This document shows positions 44,820-53,997 of a stretch of 64,000 nucleotides of DNA, one piece after another. The DNA comes from Pseudomonas sp. NFR16. Lineage in GTDB: Bacteria > Pseudomonadota > Gammaproteobacteria > Pseudomonadales > Pseudomonadaceae. The position numbers were made by a program, and so were the translations under genes. The stretch lies in contig NZ_FNYJ01000001.1 of NCBI RefSeq assembly GCF_900108875.1, positions 310,001-374,000 of the forward strand, read 5' to 3'. Positions within the stretch are counted from its first letter, which is position 1. Each line of letters opens with the position of its first letter. The notes under the pieces are model-generated. The model made no database searches. It was not told where the DNA came from and saw nothing but the letters and a program-made list of their open reading frames with translations.

Positions 44820-45803
44820 TCAGTCGGTTCGAGCCCTGCGTGGAGAGGGCTTCGACCGCGCGCTCGCGTCAGCCGCAGCGCGGGCAGCGTTTTCGGGCGG
44901 TGACTGAACGCTGGTCGGAAACGCTTCGCGGTAGAAGGTTTTCAATGTATCGACGAACTCCTCCGCCAGCCGGGTGCGGGCAGCCATGGCCGGCCAGATG
45001 ACGTAGGTCGGGAACAGGATGTCGGGCGCGAAGGGCCGGATCGCGATCTCGCGGTGACGGTAATCCTGAGCCACCAGTGGGTGGGCGAGGGTGATGCCCA
45101 TGCCCAGCGCCACCATCTCGCAGTTGATCGCGCTGTATTGCGCCTCGACCGCCATGACCCGCTCGACGCCCGCCTGTTCGAACAGCCCGTCGACCAGTGA
45201 GCGCGTGCCATCGCCGTGGCAGAGCGAGACGAAGGTTTCGCCTTCGAGATCGGCGAAGGTGATCTGCTCGCGGCCTGCCAGCGGGTGAGCGGCGGGCAGA
45301 ACGCACACCGCCGGAATCATCGCCAGCAACTCGATCTGCTCGCTGCTGACATCGCCGGGGTGGACCACGATGCCGATGTCGCAGAACTGCGATTTGACCC
45401 ACTGTTCCACCGTCGGTGAGGAGTTCACGTGCAGCGACACCGTCAATTCGGGGCGCGACTGGGTGAAGGTCTTTAAGACTTTGGGGATCACGCTGAGCCC
45501 GGTGGAAGGCACGGCCGCCACCCGCAAACGGCCGGTGCCGAGATTGCGGATGTTCTTCGCCGACAGGCGCAGGCTGTCCATGCCGACATACGCGCGCTCG
45601 ACTTCCTGGAAAAACGCCTGGCCTTCTTGCGTGGGGATCAGTCGCACCCCGGCACGCTTGAACAGCGTCAGTCCGGTGCTCAACTCCAGCTGTGAAATGA
45701 GCCGGCTGACATTGGGCTGCGAGGTGTACAGCACCTCGGCCGCCGCGGTCATGGAACCCAGCCGCATGACGCTGCGGAACGCTTCGATCTGTCTCAGGTT
45801 CAT
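44820..45803 (-). CDS. LysR-family regulator, NocR/OccR-like
   Basis: 327 residues from ATG 45803 (MNLRQIEAF), with a GGAAGGC site; a Met 12 bases upstream is possible. Helix-turn-helix GSMTAAAEVLYTSQPNVSRLISQLE. The layout of the effector domain (VSLHVNSSPTVEQWVKSQFCDIGIVVHPGD) resembles the opine regulators NocR and OccR. It faces the ABC/oxidoreductase operon and is its likely activator. The C-terminus carries an unusual Arg/Ala-rich tail of about 20 residues. Confidence 0.9.
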   Translation of the reverse strand: MNLRQIEAFRSVMRLGSMTAAAEVLYTSQPNVSRLISQLELSTGLTLFKRAGVRLIPTQEGQAFFQEVERAYVGMDSLRLSAKNIRNLGTGRLRVAAVPSTGLSVIPKVLKTFTQSRPELTVSLHVNSSPTVEQWVKSQFCDIGIVVHPGDVSSEQIELLAMIPAVCVLPAAHPLAGREQITFADLEGETFVSLCHGDGTRSLVDGLFEQAGVERVMAVEAQYSAINCEMVALGMGITLAHPLVAQDYRHREIAIRPFAPDILFPTYVIWPAMAARTRLAEEFVDTLKTFYREAFPTSVQSPPENAARAAADASARSKPSPRRARTD

Positions 45804-45811
45804 GGTGCCTT

Positions 45812-45862
45812 CCATATCAAATATGAATAACTAATCCGCATATCCGTATTTGACCATATGGG
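45812..45862. promoter_or_regulatory. Candidate LysR binding region between the regulator and the ABC/oxidase operon
   Basis: An AT-rich patch in otherwise GC-rich DNA holds the inverted repeat TCAAATA (45817-45823) and TATTTGA (45847-45853), extended by ATAT on the outer sides. It lies next to the LysR start and about 170 bases before the GTG of the binding-protein gene. This is the position where LysR proteins bind to control both directions. The exact box cannot be fixed from the sequence. Confidence 0.5.
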
Positions 45863-46024
45863 AGGGGCCTCGCAATACTCGGGTCAGCCATTCATAGCGC
45901 ACATGAAGATGCGCCACCCCGCGATGGATTCGCCGGGCGCATGCACCGTGCATGCATGGCTCCGGTTCAGGCCGGAGCGACTGACGCATTGTTCGATCTG
46001 CCCCATGCACTTCGGAGATAGTCT

Positions 46025-47101
46025 GTGATTAGCCTTAACTCGTCCCCCGCAGCACAGCCGTTTCGTCCTTTCAACCGTCTCGCCGTTGCCGTCAGCCTGA
46101 CGCTCGCCGGCCTGTGCAGCAGCCCGGCGTTCGCCGAACCCACGCTGTACGTCGCAGGCGTTGGCGGTTCCACCGAGCAGATGTACAAGACCAAGGTCAT
46201 TCCGGCTTTCGAAAAACAGCACAACGTCAAAGTCGTCTACGTCGCCGGTAATTCCACCGAGACGCTGGCCAAGTTGCAGGCGCAGAAAGGCCGTCAGCAG
46301 ATCAACGTGGCGATGATGGACGACGGTCCGATGTACCAGGCGTTGCAGATGGGCCTGTGCGAGAAGCTCAGCGACGCGCCGGTGTACAAGGATCTCTATC
46401 CGCTGGCGCGCTTGAGCCCTGAGGCCACCGGCATCGGTGTGGTCGCCACCGGCATCGGCTACAACGAAGAGGCGTTCAAGAAGCGTGGCTGGGCAGCACC
46501 GGATTCGTGGGAAAACCTCACCGATCCGCGTTACCGGCAACTGCTGGGCATGCCTCCGGTGACCAACACCTACGGGCTACACACGCTGGTCGAAATGGCC
46601 CGCCTTCGCGGGGGCGGCGAGAAGAACATCGACCCCGGCTTCAAGGCCCTGAAGGATGAGATCGGCCCGAACGTGCTCGCCTGGGTGTCGGCGCCGGGGG
46701 AGATGGACGGCATGATGCAGAACGGCGACGTGGTCATGGCGGTGTATGGCAGCGGGCGTGCCGTGGCGCTGCAAGGCACCGGGTTCCCGCTGAAATTCAT
46801 TTACCCCAAGGAAGGTGGAATCGCCCTGCAGGTTGCCGCCTGCAGCGTGACGCCAAACGCCCAGTCAGAGCTCTCCCAGGCGTTCATCCAGTACGTGCTT
46901 TCGCCTGAGGTTCAGCAGATTCAGGCGCAGGAAAACGGCTTCGCTCCGGTCAATCAGACCGTCACCCTGACCCCCGAACTGGCCGCGCGGATGCCGTATG
47001 GCCCGGAGAAGGTCAACGCGCTGATCAAGGTGGACTGGGACACGATCAACCAGCAGCGCGGCGAGTGGACGACCCGCTGGAATCGCACCGTCGAGCGTTG
47101 A
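46025..47101 (+). CDS. Polyamine/opine-type ABC transporter substrate-binding protein
   Basis: 358 residues from GTG 46025, with a GGAGAT site. A signal peptide ends in SPAFA (about residue 37). SBP family 1/6: TLYVAGVGGSTEQMYKTKVIPAFEKQHNVKVVYVAGNSTETLAKLQAQ near 40-88, as in PotD-like and AfuA-like proteins. It leads a four-gene importer. The ligand is probably an amine or N-substituted amino acid because of the oxidases downstream; this is inference. Confidence 0.9.
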   Translation: MISLNSSPAAQPFRPFNRLAVAVSLTLAGLCSSPAFAEPTLYVAGVGGSTEQMYKTKVIPAFEKQHNVKVVYVAGNSTETLAKLQAQKGRQQINVAMMDDGPMYQALQMGLCEKLSDAPVYKDLYPLARLSPEATGIGVVATGIGYNEEAFKKRGWAAPDSWENLTDPRYRQLLGMPPVTNTYGLHTLVEMARLRGGGEKNIDPGFKALKDEIGPNVLAWVSAPGEMDGMMQNGDVVMAVYGSGRAVALQGTGFPLKFIYPKEGGIALQVAACSVTPNAQSELSQAFIQYVLSPEVQQIQAQENGFAPVNQTVTLTPELAARMPYGPEKVNALIKVDWDTINQQRGEWTTRWNRTVER

Positions 47102-47122
47102 TCGCGATGGCTGATCGTTGAT

Positions 47123-47177
47123 CGGGCCTGGCCCGGTCACTCCGATAACCTTTCTGGAGACGCAGGTTCGCCTGCGT
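47123..47177 (+). other. Two intergenic hairpins after the binding-protein gene
   Basis: GGGCC-T-GGCCC near 47124-47134, and ACGCAGG-TTCG-CCTGCGT at 47160-47177. The second has a TTCG tetraloop, which makes very stable RNA hairpins. Neither is followed by a T run. In binding-protein transporter operons such structures often protect the 5' message and lower expression of later genes. The second hairpin sits between a GGAG (47156-47159) and the presumed ATPase start. Confidence 0.6.
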
Positions 47178-47186
47178 GGCACGCCC

Positions 47187-48260
47187 ATGGCATTCCTCAC
47201 ACTCGAAGGCATCGTCAAAGAGTACGGCAGCTTCAAGGCCATTGACGGTCTGAATCTGGAAGTCCGGCATGGCGAGTTCGTCGCCTTGCTCGGCCCGTCC
47301 GGCTGCGGCAAGACCACCACCTTGCAGTCGATTGCCGGTTTCGTGCAGCCCACCCATGGGCGAATCATTCTCGACGGCCGGGACATCACCCACGTGCGGC
47401 CTGAGCAACGCGGGCTGGGCATCGTGTTCCAGAGCTACGCACTGTTCCCGCACATGACCGTTGCGCAGAACATCAGCTTCGGCCTGGAAATGCGCGGCGT
47501 GGCCAAAGCCGAGCGCGCCAGGCGGATCGACGAGGCGCTGGATCTGGTCCGGCTCGTCGGGCTGGGTGATCGTTACCCCAAGGCGCTGTCCGGCGGGCAG
47601 CGTCAGCGGGTCGCCATTGCCCGGGCACTGGCCATCCGGCCGAACCTGTTGTTGCTCGATGAGCCGATGTCCAACCTGGACGCCAAACTGCGCGAAGAGA
47701 TGCACATCGAACTGCGGGCGATCCAGCGCGAGTTGGGCATCACCACGATTCTGGTGACCCACGATCAGGTCGAAGCGATGACCATGAGCGACCGCATCGC
47801 GGTGATGCAGAAGGGCCGGATCGTGCAGATCGACACGCCGTTCGAGGCCTACGAGCGGCCGCATTCGCCATTCGCCTCGGCGTTTCTGGGCAAGACCAAT
47901 GCCTTTGCCGGCGCCGTGCAACTGCGCAACGAACGTTGCTGCCACGTGCAGGTGCACGACACGCTGCTGCACGTGCCCCATGAAGATCGCTCACTGGGCA
48001 ACGACGTCAATGTCTATATCCGCCCGGAAAAAGTGCGCCTCACGCCAGTCGGCGGCGGTCGTCTGAGCGGGCGGATCCGCGTGCGGGTGTTCCTCGGCAA
48101 TCTCTGGCTGATCGCTGTGGAAAGTCGTCTGGGGCTGGTGCATATGACTCAGCCGAACCTCGGCGCGCCGCCGCCGGAAGAGGGGACCGAGGTCGGTCTG
48201 GACTGGTCGGACGATGATCTGCGCCTGCTCGATCGGGAGGTCGCCCATGGTCAGGTATGA
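47187..48260 (+). CDS. Polyamine/opine-type ABC transporter ATP-binding protein
   Basis: 357 residues from ATG 47187 (MAFLTLEGIVKEYG). The frame is open from 47118, but the upstream codons fall in the hairpins. Walker A GPSGCGKT (36-43), LSGGQRQRVAIARAL signature, Walker B LLLLDEPMSNLDAKLREE, switch His in TILVTHDQVEA. The C-terminal TOBE domain (VYIRPEKVRLTPVGGG) is typical of the PotA group. Its last 14 bases overlap the permease start. Confidence 0.92.
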   Translation: MAFLTLEGIVKEYGSFKAIDGLNLEVRHGEFVALLGPSGCGKTTTLQSIAGFVQPTHGRIILDGRDITHVRPEQRGLGIVFQSYALFPHMTVAQNISFGLEMRGVAKAERARRIDEALDLVRLVGLGDRYPKALSGGQRQRVAIARALAIRPNLLLLDEPMSNLDAKLREEMHIELRAIQRELGITTILVTHDQVEAMTMSDRIAVMQKGRIVQIDTPFEAYERPHSPFASAFLGKTNAFAGAVQLRNERCCHVQVHDTLLHVPHEDRSLGNDVNVYIRPEKVRLTPVGGGRLSGRIRVRVFLGNLWLIAVESRLGLVHMTQPNLGAPPPEEGTEVGLDWSDDDLRLLDREVAHGQV

Positions 48261-49119
48261 CGCCGAACGCGTGGGCGCTGCACCCTGGATGCTGAGCGGG
48301 CCGGCGCTGCTGGTCTTCGGCGCGCTGCTGCTGGCGCCATTGCTGCTCACCGCCGTGTTGTCGCTGAACCTGTTCAGTGACAGTGCCGGCGTGATGCCAG
48401 GCTACAGCCTGGGTAACTACGCGGAGGTTTTCAGCGACAATTATTTTCACGAAATCTTTCTGCGCACCGGCGCCATGGCGCTGGCCGTGACGGTGCTTTG
48501 CGTACTGCTCGGCATTCCGGAGACCATCATCATTGCGCGCATGGCGCCGCGCTGGCGTTCGCTGTTCTTGCTGGTGGTGCTCGGTCCGCTGCTCATTTCG
48601 GTGGTCGTGCGCACCCTCGGCTGGGCCATTCTGCTGGGCAACAACGGCCTGATCAATGATGCGCTGCAGGCGTTGGGCATCGTCGATCAACCGGTGCGGA
48701 TGCTGTTCACCCAGGTCGGCGTGATCATTGCGCTGACCCACGTGCTGGTGCCGTTCATGGTCATCGCGGTCTGGGCGACGTTGCAGCGCCTGGACCTGCA
48801 GGTGGAATGGGCGGGGCTGTCGCTCGGGGCATCGCGCCTGACGGTGTTCCGCCGGATCATCCTGCCGCAGATCATGCCCGGCGTGCTGTCGGGGTCGATC
48901 ATCGTCTTCGCTCTGGCGGCGTCGGCCTTCGCCACGCCGGCGATCATCGGTGGCAGACGCTTGAAGGTGGTCGCGACGGCGGCTTACGACGAGTTCCTCG
49001 GCACCCTCAACTGGCCCCTCGGCGCCGCCATCGCGATGCTCCTGCTGCTGGCGAATCTGATCATCATTCTGGGTTGCAGCAAGCTGGCCGAGCGCCGCTT
49101 CAAGCAAGTGTTCGAGTAA
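48247..49119 (+). CDS. ABC transporter permease, PotB-like
   Basis: 290 residues from ATG 48247, with GGGAGGT upstream; it overlaps the ATPase end. Six predicted helices and the EAA loop near LSLGASRLTVFRRIILPQIMPGV. It pairs with the next permease to form the membrane channel of the importer. Confidence 0.92.
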   Translation: MVRYDAERVGAAPWMLSGPALLVFGALLLAPLLLTAVLSLNLFSDSAGVMPGYSLGNYAEVFSDNYFHEIFLRTGAMALAVTVLCVLLGIPETIIIARMAPRWRSLFLLVVLGPLLISVVVRTLGWAILLGNNGLINDALQALGIVDQPVRMLFTQVGVIIALTHVLVPFMVIAVWATLQRLDLQVEWAGLSLGASRLTVFRRIILPQIMPGVLSGSIIVFALAASAFATPAIIGGRRLKVVATAAYDEFLGTLNWPLGAAIAMLLLLANLIIILGCSKLAERRFKQVFE

Positions 49120-49125
49120 ACCGCC

Positions 49126-49923
49126 ATGCACAAGAACGGATTTTTCTCGCTGTTTTTCCACACCGCGTTCGTCATCTTCATTGTCGCGCCGCTGGTGGTG
49201 GTGATCGCCATGGCGTTCACCAGCAAAGGCTACCTGTCATTGCCCACCGATGGCCTGTCGCTGCGCTGGTTCAGCGCGCTGCTCGACAATCAGGAAATGA
49301 TCGACGCGTTCACCCTGTCGATCCGGCTCGGGCTGGCGTCGGCCACCCTGGCGGCGTTGCTCGCGATCCCGGCGGCGCTGGCGATCAGTCGCTACGACTT
49401 TCCGGGGCGCGGCGCAGTGACGGGTTTTCTGCTCTCGCCGCTGATGATTCCCTCGGTGGTGCTGGGCATCGCGTTTCTGCGCTTCTTTTCGCTGGCGCAG
49501 ATCGGCGGGTCGTTCTGGGCGCTGACGCTGACCCACGTGATCGTCGTGTTGCCCTATGCGCTGCGCCTGACCCTTGCCTCGACCATCGGCCTCGAACGCG
49601 ATATCGAGCAGGCCGCCATGTCGCTGGGCGCCAGTCGCTGGACGGCGTTCTACCGCGTGATCCTGCCGCGCATCCGCACCGGTGTCGTCGGCGGCTGGAT
49701 GCTGGCGTTCATCCAGAGTTTCGACGAACTGACCATGACGGTGTTCGTCGCCACGCCCGGCACAACCACGCTGCCGGTGGCGATGTACAACCAGATTTCG
49801 CAGACCATCGATCCGTTGATCACGGCCGTTTCCACGGTGCTGATCATCGGCACGCTGCTGTTGATGCTGATACTCGACCGCTTGGTCGGACTTGACCGGG
49901 TTCTGATCGGAGAGGGCAAATGA
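49126..49923 (+). CDS. ABC transporter permease, PotC-like
   Basis: 265 residues, six helices, EAA loop AAMSLGASRWTAFYRVILPRIRTGVVGG. Starts six bases after the first permease and overlaps the next gene by four bases (ATGA at 49920). The coupling of transport and oxidase genes strongly suggests that the imported solute is the oxidase substrate. Confidence 0.92.
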   Translation: MHKNGFFSLFFHTAFVIFIVAPLVVVIAMAFTSKGYLSLPTDGLSLRWFSALLDNQEMIDAFTLSIRLGLASATLAALLAIPAALAISRYDFPGRGAVTGFLLSPLMIPSVVLGIAFLRFFSLAQIGGSFWALTLTHVIVVLPYALRLTLASTIGLERDIEQAAMSLGASRWTAFYRVILPRIRTGVVGGWMLAFIQSFDELTMTVFVATPGTTTLPVAMYNQISQTIDPLITAVSTVLIIGTLLLMLILDRLVGLDRVLIGEGK

Positions 49924-51062
49924 AGCCGCACATGCAGGGCGACACACACTCGGACGTCATCGTCGTCGGCGGCGGGCTGGTGGGCACAGCCGTCGCGTAC
50001 GGCCTGGCACGGCTGGGCACTGACACGGCGGTGCTCGATCAGGGCGATGACGCCTTTCGCGCCTCGCGAGGCAACTTCGGTCTGGTCTGGGTGCAAGGCA
50101 AGGGCCACGACTTGCCGGATTATTCGCGCTGGACGCGTTCGTCCGCGACGCGCTGGGCCGGGTTCGCCCAGGCGCTGCTCGCGGACAGTGGCATCGACGT
50201 TCAGCTCAGGCAGCCCGGCGGTTTTCACATGTGCTTCAGCGACGAAGAACTCTCCGAACGTCAGTCGCGCCTGCGGTCGTTGCAGGACGCGCTGGGCGAT
50301 TACCCCTTCCAGATGCTCGACGCCGCTGACCTCAAAGCGCGTCTGCCGCTGATCGGCCCGGCGGTGGTCGGCGCCAGTTACACGCCACAGGACGGCCACG
50401 TCAATCCGTTGAAGTTACTGCGCGCGCTGCACACCTCGGCGCAAGCCAAAGGCGCCCGGTTTCACAACGGCATGCAGGTGGAGCGGATTGACTGCGCGGC
50501 AGGCGAGTTCAGCGTCACGGCGAGCGGGCGCCGGTTCACGGCATCGCGCATCGTGCTGGCCGCAGGGCTTGGCAATCCCGGACTGGCGCGTCAGGTCGGC
50601 CTGCACGCGCCTGTCGCGCCCAATCGCGGGCAGGTGCTGATCAGCGAGCGGGTCCGGCCGTTTCTCGATTACCCCACGATCAACGTGCGGCAGACCGACG
50701 AAGGCACGGTGCAGCTGGGCGACTCGATGGAAGAGGTGGGCTTCGATGACAGCACCTCCACCCAGGTGCTCGCGGCGATTGCCCGGCGCGGGGTGTCGAC
50801 CTTTCCGCTGCTGCGTGACGTGCGCCTGATCCGCGCCTGGGGCGCCTTGCGCGTGATGAGCCCGGACGGCTTTCCCATTTATCAGCAATCGGCCGCTCAT
50901 CCCGGCGCTTTCGTGGTGACCTGCCACAGCGGTGTGACCCTTGCCGCCGCCCACGCGCTGCGCATCGCTCCGTGGATCCTGGGCGGCGCGATGCCCGATG
51001 AACTGGGCGTGTTTACCGGCGAGCGTTTTCTGACTGACAAGGTGTTTTCCCATGCGCACTGA
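49920..51062 (+). CDS. FAD-dependent oxidoreductase, DAO family (opine-oxidase subunit B-like)
   Basis: 380 residues. The FAD motif GGGLVG (17-22) is followed by the DAO-type domain (NFGLVWVQGKGHDLPDYSRW, then PGGFHMCFSDEEL) and a C-terminal VTCHSGVTLAAAHALRIAPW. Proteins of this type form the catalytic beta subunit of heteromeric opine, hydroxyproline or glycine (HcnC-like) dehydrogenases, together with a small Fe-S protein and a larger FAD protein. Both partners are the next two genes. Overlaps the following gene by 11 bases. Confidence 0.88.
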   Translation: MKPHMQGDTHSDVIVVGGGLVGTAVAYGLARLGTDTAVLDQGDDAFRASRGNFGLVWVQGKGHDLPDYSRWTRSSATRWAGFAQALLADSGIDVQLRQPGGFHMCFSDEELSERQSRLRSLQDALGDYPFQMLDAADLKARLPLIGPAVVGASYTPQDGHVNPLKLLRALHTSAQAKGARFHNGMQVERIDCAAGEFSVTASGRRFTASRIVLAAGLGNPGLARQVGLHAPVAPNRGQVLISERVRPFLDYPTINVRQTDEGTVQLGDSMEEVGFDDSTSTQVLAAIARRGVSTFPLLRDVRLIRAWGALRVMSPDGFPIYQQSAAHPGAFVVTCHSGVTLAAAHALRIAPWILGGAMPDELGVFTGERFLTDKVFSHAH

Positions 51063-51405
51063 TCCGCTTTTCACACCGGTCGCCAGCGAGGTCTGCTCGA
51101 CGCGAACCGTGGCCCTGACCTTCAACGACCAGCCACTGAATGTCCCGGCGGGCAGCAGCGTTGCTGCCGCGCTGCTGATGTCCGGCATCACCCGGTTTCG
51201 CGGCACGCCGGTGAGCGAATCGCCCCGTGCGCCATATTGCATGATGGGCGTGTGCTTCGAATGCCTGGTGGAAATCGACGGCGTTCCCAACCGTCAGAGC
51301 TGCCTGATCGAGGTCGTCGAGGGCATGCGCATACGTTCACAGGAAGGCGCCCGCGACCTGATTTTCCAACCGGTCAGCGTGCTGGCTCTCGAGGTGCAGT
51401 CATGA
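51052..51405 (+). CDS. [2Fe-2S] ferredoxin-like subunit (HcnA/OoxA-N-like)
   Basis: 117 residues with cysteines 63, 68, 71 and 84 (CMMGVCFEC...C), the spacing of plant-type [2Fe-2S] domains in small SoxA/HcnA-like subunits. It passes electrons between the flavin subunits. Starts within the end of the preceding gene and overlaps the next (ATGA at 51402), so the three are made together. Confidence 0.9.
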   Translation: MRTDPLFTPVASEVCSTRTVALTFNDQPLNVPAGSSVAAALLMSGITRFRGTPVSESPRAPYCMMGVCFECLVEIDGVPNRQSCLIEVVEGMRIRSQEGARDLIFQPVSVLALEVQS

Positions 51406-52778
51406 GCGTTATCAACGTCGATGTCGCGGTGATCGGCGCTGGCGCCGCGGGCATGTCCGGGGCGGTGGCGCTTGCCGGTCTGGGCCTTGAGGTGGTTTTG
51501 CTGGACGAGCAGGGCAGTCCTGGCGGACAGATCTACCGCGGGATCACGCTGGCGCCGTTGTCCCGGCGCGACATGCTCGGCACCGATTACGCCCATGGCA
51601 ACACCCTGGCGCAGGCGCTGGCTTCGTCCACCGTGCGCTATGAAAAAGGCGCCGCGGTGTGGCAGGTGACCCGTGATCATCAGGTCAGTTATCTGCGCGA
51701 CGGTCGCCTGCACACCTTGCAGGCCAAGGCAGTGCTGTTGGCGACGGGCGCGATGGAACGGCCTTTCCCGATTCCCGGCTGGACCTTGCCCGGCGTGATG
51801 AGTGCGGGCGCCGCGCAGATTCTGCTGAAGAGTTCAGGCCTTGCACCGTCCGAACCCGTGGTGCTGGCCGGCTGCGGCCCGCTGCTCTATCTGCTCGGCT
51901 GGCAGTACTTGCGTGCCGGCGTGCCGATCAAGGCACTGGTCGATACCACGCGGCCCGAAGACTACTGGCGTGCGCGCCGTCATCTGTTCGCCGCGCTGCG
52001 CGCCTGGCCTTATCTGCGCAAGGGCCTGGAGCTGATGCGCAGCCTGCGCAGCGCCGGCATCGCGCATTACACCGGAGCCGAGCAGCTGGCGGTCGAAGGC
52101 AGCGACGCGGCGAGCGCGCTGACGTTCAGCGTGGCCGGCAAAACCCGACGCATCCAGACCCGCTGCGTGCTGTTGCATCAGGGCGTCGTGCCGAACATTC
52201 AGTTCAGCCAGTCGCTGCGGGCTCGACATGACTGGGACGACGAGCAGTTGTGTTTCAGCCCGGTGGTCGATGCCTGGGGAGAGCTCGACGTGCCAGGCAT
52301 CTTCGTGGCCGGTGACGGCGCCGGCATTGGTGGGGCTCAGGCGGCTGCGTTACAGGGCGAACTGGCAGCGTTGGCGATCGCCGCACGGTTGCACCGCATC
52401 GATGAACAGCCGCGCGACGCCCGGGCCGTGGCCCTGCGCAGCGGCCTGGAAGCCAACCTCAGAATCCGGCCGTTCCTCGACGCGGTGTACCGCGCCAAAG
52501 ACGAAAACCGTATTCCTGCGGACGAGGTCATGGTCTGTCGCTGCGAAGAAGTCACCGCAGGCGAGCTGCGCAAGTTCGTGGCGCTGGGCTGCTCGGGGCC
52601 GAATCAGGCCAAATCGTTCGGCCGCTGCGGCATGGGACCTTGCCAGGGGCGCCTGTGTGGCTTGACCGTGACCGAGGTCATCGCCCAGGCGCGCGGCGTG
52701 TCGGCGCAGGACGTTGGCTATTACCGGATTCGCCCGCCGATCAAGCCGATTACCCTGGGAGAGCTTGCCGGTGAGTAA
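51402..52778 (+). CDS. FAD/NAD(P)-binding oxidoreductase with BFD-like Fe-S tail (opine-oxidase subunit A / HcnB-like)
   Basis: 458 residues from ATG 51402; the longer frame back to 51237 lies inside the previous gene. GAGAAG (12-17) and SPGGQIYRG mark the N-terminal FAD domain. A second dinucleotide site lies near VLAGCGPLLYLLG. The C-terminus has CRCEEVTAGELRKF and CGMGPCQGRLC, a four-Cys BFD-like [2Fe-2S] domain. This matches the A subunit of opine oxidases and HcnB. The tail overlaps the next GTG start. Confidence 0.9.
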   Translation: MSVINVDVAVIGAGAAGMSGAVALAGLGLEVVLLDEQGSPGGQIYRGITLAPLSRRDMLGTDYAHGNTLAQALASSTVRYEKGAAVWQVTRDHQVSYLRDGRLHTLQAKAVLLATGAMERPFPIPGWTLPGVMSAGAAQILLKSSGLAPSEPVVLAGCGPLLYLLGWQYLRAGVPIKALVDTTRPEDYWRARRHLFAALRAWPYLRKGLELMRSLRSAGIAHYTGAEQLAVEGSDAASALTFSVAGKTRRIQTRCVLLHQGVVPNIQFSQSLRARHDWDDEQLCFSPVVDAWGELDVPGIFVAGDGAGIGGAQAAALQGELAALAIAARLHRIDEQPRDARAVALRSGLEANLRIRPFLDAVYRAKDENRIPADEVMVCRCEEVTAGELRKFVALGCSGPNQAKSFGRCGMGPCQGRLCGLTVTEVIAQARGVSAQDVGYYRIRPPIKPITLGELAGE

Positions 52779-53997
52779 ATCGAGTGCGCAGCAGCGTGAC
52801 GTGCTGGTGATCGGTGGCGGCATTCATGGCCTGAGCACTGCGTTTCATCTGGCGCAGCGTGGGGTCACCGTCACGGTCCTCGAGGCCGACTACTGCGGGC
52901 GCCACGCGTCCGGCGTGAATGCTGGCGGGGTGCGCACCCTCGGGCGTCACGACGCTGAGATCCCGCTGGCGTTGTCTTCCCGTGCACTTTGGCACCAACT
53001 CAAGCACACGCTGGGCGACGACGGCGGCTTCGTGCCGAGCGGCCAGTTGAAACTGGCGGAAAACCAGGCCGAACTGGACGAGTGCCGCGCGCGGGTGCAG
53101 CACCTTCAGGCGCTGGGCTTCACTCACGAGACACTGATCGATGACCGGCAGGTGTTCGAGATCATTCCCACCGTGGCGCGGCACGTGGTCGGTGGCATCT
53201 GGGTCGAGGCCGACGGCTACGCGGTGCCCTACAAAGCTGTGACGGCGTTTCGTCTGGCCGCCGAAAGGCTCGGCGTGCGGGTGCTCGAAGGCACGCCGGC
53301 GCAGCGCATCGAGCAACGCGGCAGCCGGTGGCAGGTGAACACAGAGCGCGGCCTGTTCAGCGCCGAGCATCTGGTGATCACCGCAGGCGCATGGGCCAGT
53401 GAACTTGCGGCGCAGATCGGTGAGGCGGTGCCTGCCCATCCGGAGGGCCTGATGCTGATGGTCACCCACCGTGTCGCGCCGTTCTGCGGGCCGGTGCTGG
53501 GTGCGACCGGCCGCTCGCTGTCGTTCAAGCAGTTCGCCAACGGCACCGTGGTGATCGGCGGCAAACTCATCGGCTCGCTGGACTTTGCAGCGCGTCACGG
53601 CGAAGTCGACATGGCGCGCCTGGGCACCAGCGCGCGCACCGTCACCGACCTGTTCCCGCACTTGAAGCATCTGGGCGTCAATCGTGTCTGGGCCGGCGTC
53701 GAAGCGTTTACCGCAGACGACCTTCCGGTCATTGGCGCCAGCCGCAAAGCCAGCAATCTCAGCTATTCGTTCGGTTTCTGCGGCAGCGGATTCCAGATGG
53801 GCCCCGGCACGGGCAAGCGTCTGGCCCAGCAGATTCTTGGCGAGCATTCCGACATTTCCCTGGACGCCTTCGACATCGGCCGCTTCACCGTAGTCACCGG
53901 CGCGTCGGCCGCTTTTCCTCAACCCGCTATTTCCATTCCCAACCCTCAGGAGTTCCCATGCTGGACATCACCCGAATCGAAACCAACCAACGCATGA
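52771..53997 (+). CDS. Second DAO-family FAD-dependent oxidoreductase
   Basis: 408 residues from GTG 52771, with GGGAGAG upstream; the start overlaps the preceding stop by eight bases. FAD motif GGGIHG (15-20), and FCGSGFQMGPGTGKRLA near the C-terminus. It is a paralogue of the 49920 product in fold, not a copy. Having two DAO-type subunits with one A subunit suggests either two alternative B subunits or a stepwise oxidation. Its last 40 bases overlap the RidA gene. Confidence 0.87.
   Translation: MSKSSAQQRDVLVIGGGIHGLSTAFHLAQRGVTVTVLEADYCGRHASGVNAGGVRTLGRHDAEIPLALSSRALWHQLKHTLGDDGGFVPSGQLKLAENQAELDECRARVQHLQALGFTHETLIDDRQVFEIIPTVARHVVGGIWVEADGYAVPYKAVTAFRLAAERLGVRVLEGTPAQRIEQRGSRWQVNTERGLFSAEHLVITAGAWASELAAQIGEAVPAHPEGLMLMVTHRVAPFCGPVLGATGRSLSFKQFANGTVVIGGKLIGSLDFAARHGEVDMARLGTSARTVTDLFPHLKHLGVNRVWAGVEAFTADDLPVIGASRKASNLSYSFGFCGSGFQMGPGTGKRLAQQILGEHSDISLDAFDIGRFTVVTGASAAFPQPAISIPNPQEFPCWTSPESKPTNA

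Noticed and set aside
45938..45980. Two small inverted repeats (GCATGCA-CCG-TGCATGC and GCTCCGG...CCGGAGC) upstream of the binding-protein gene as a riboswitch
   Set aside because: They are simple hairpins without a conserved aptamer core. They could be leader structures, but no riboswitch class fits.
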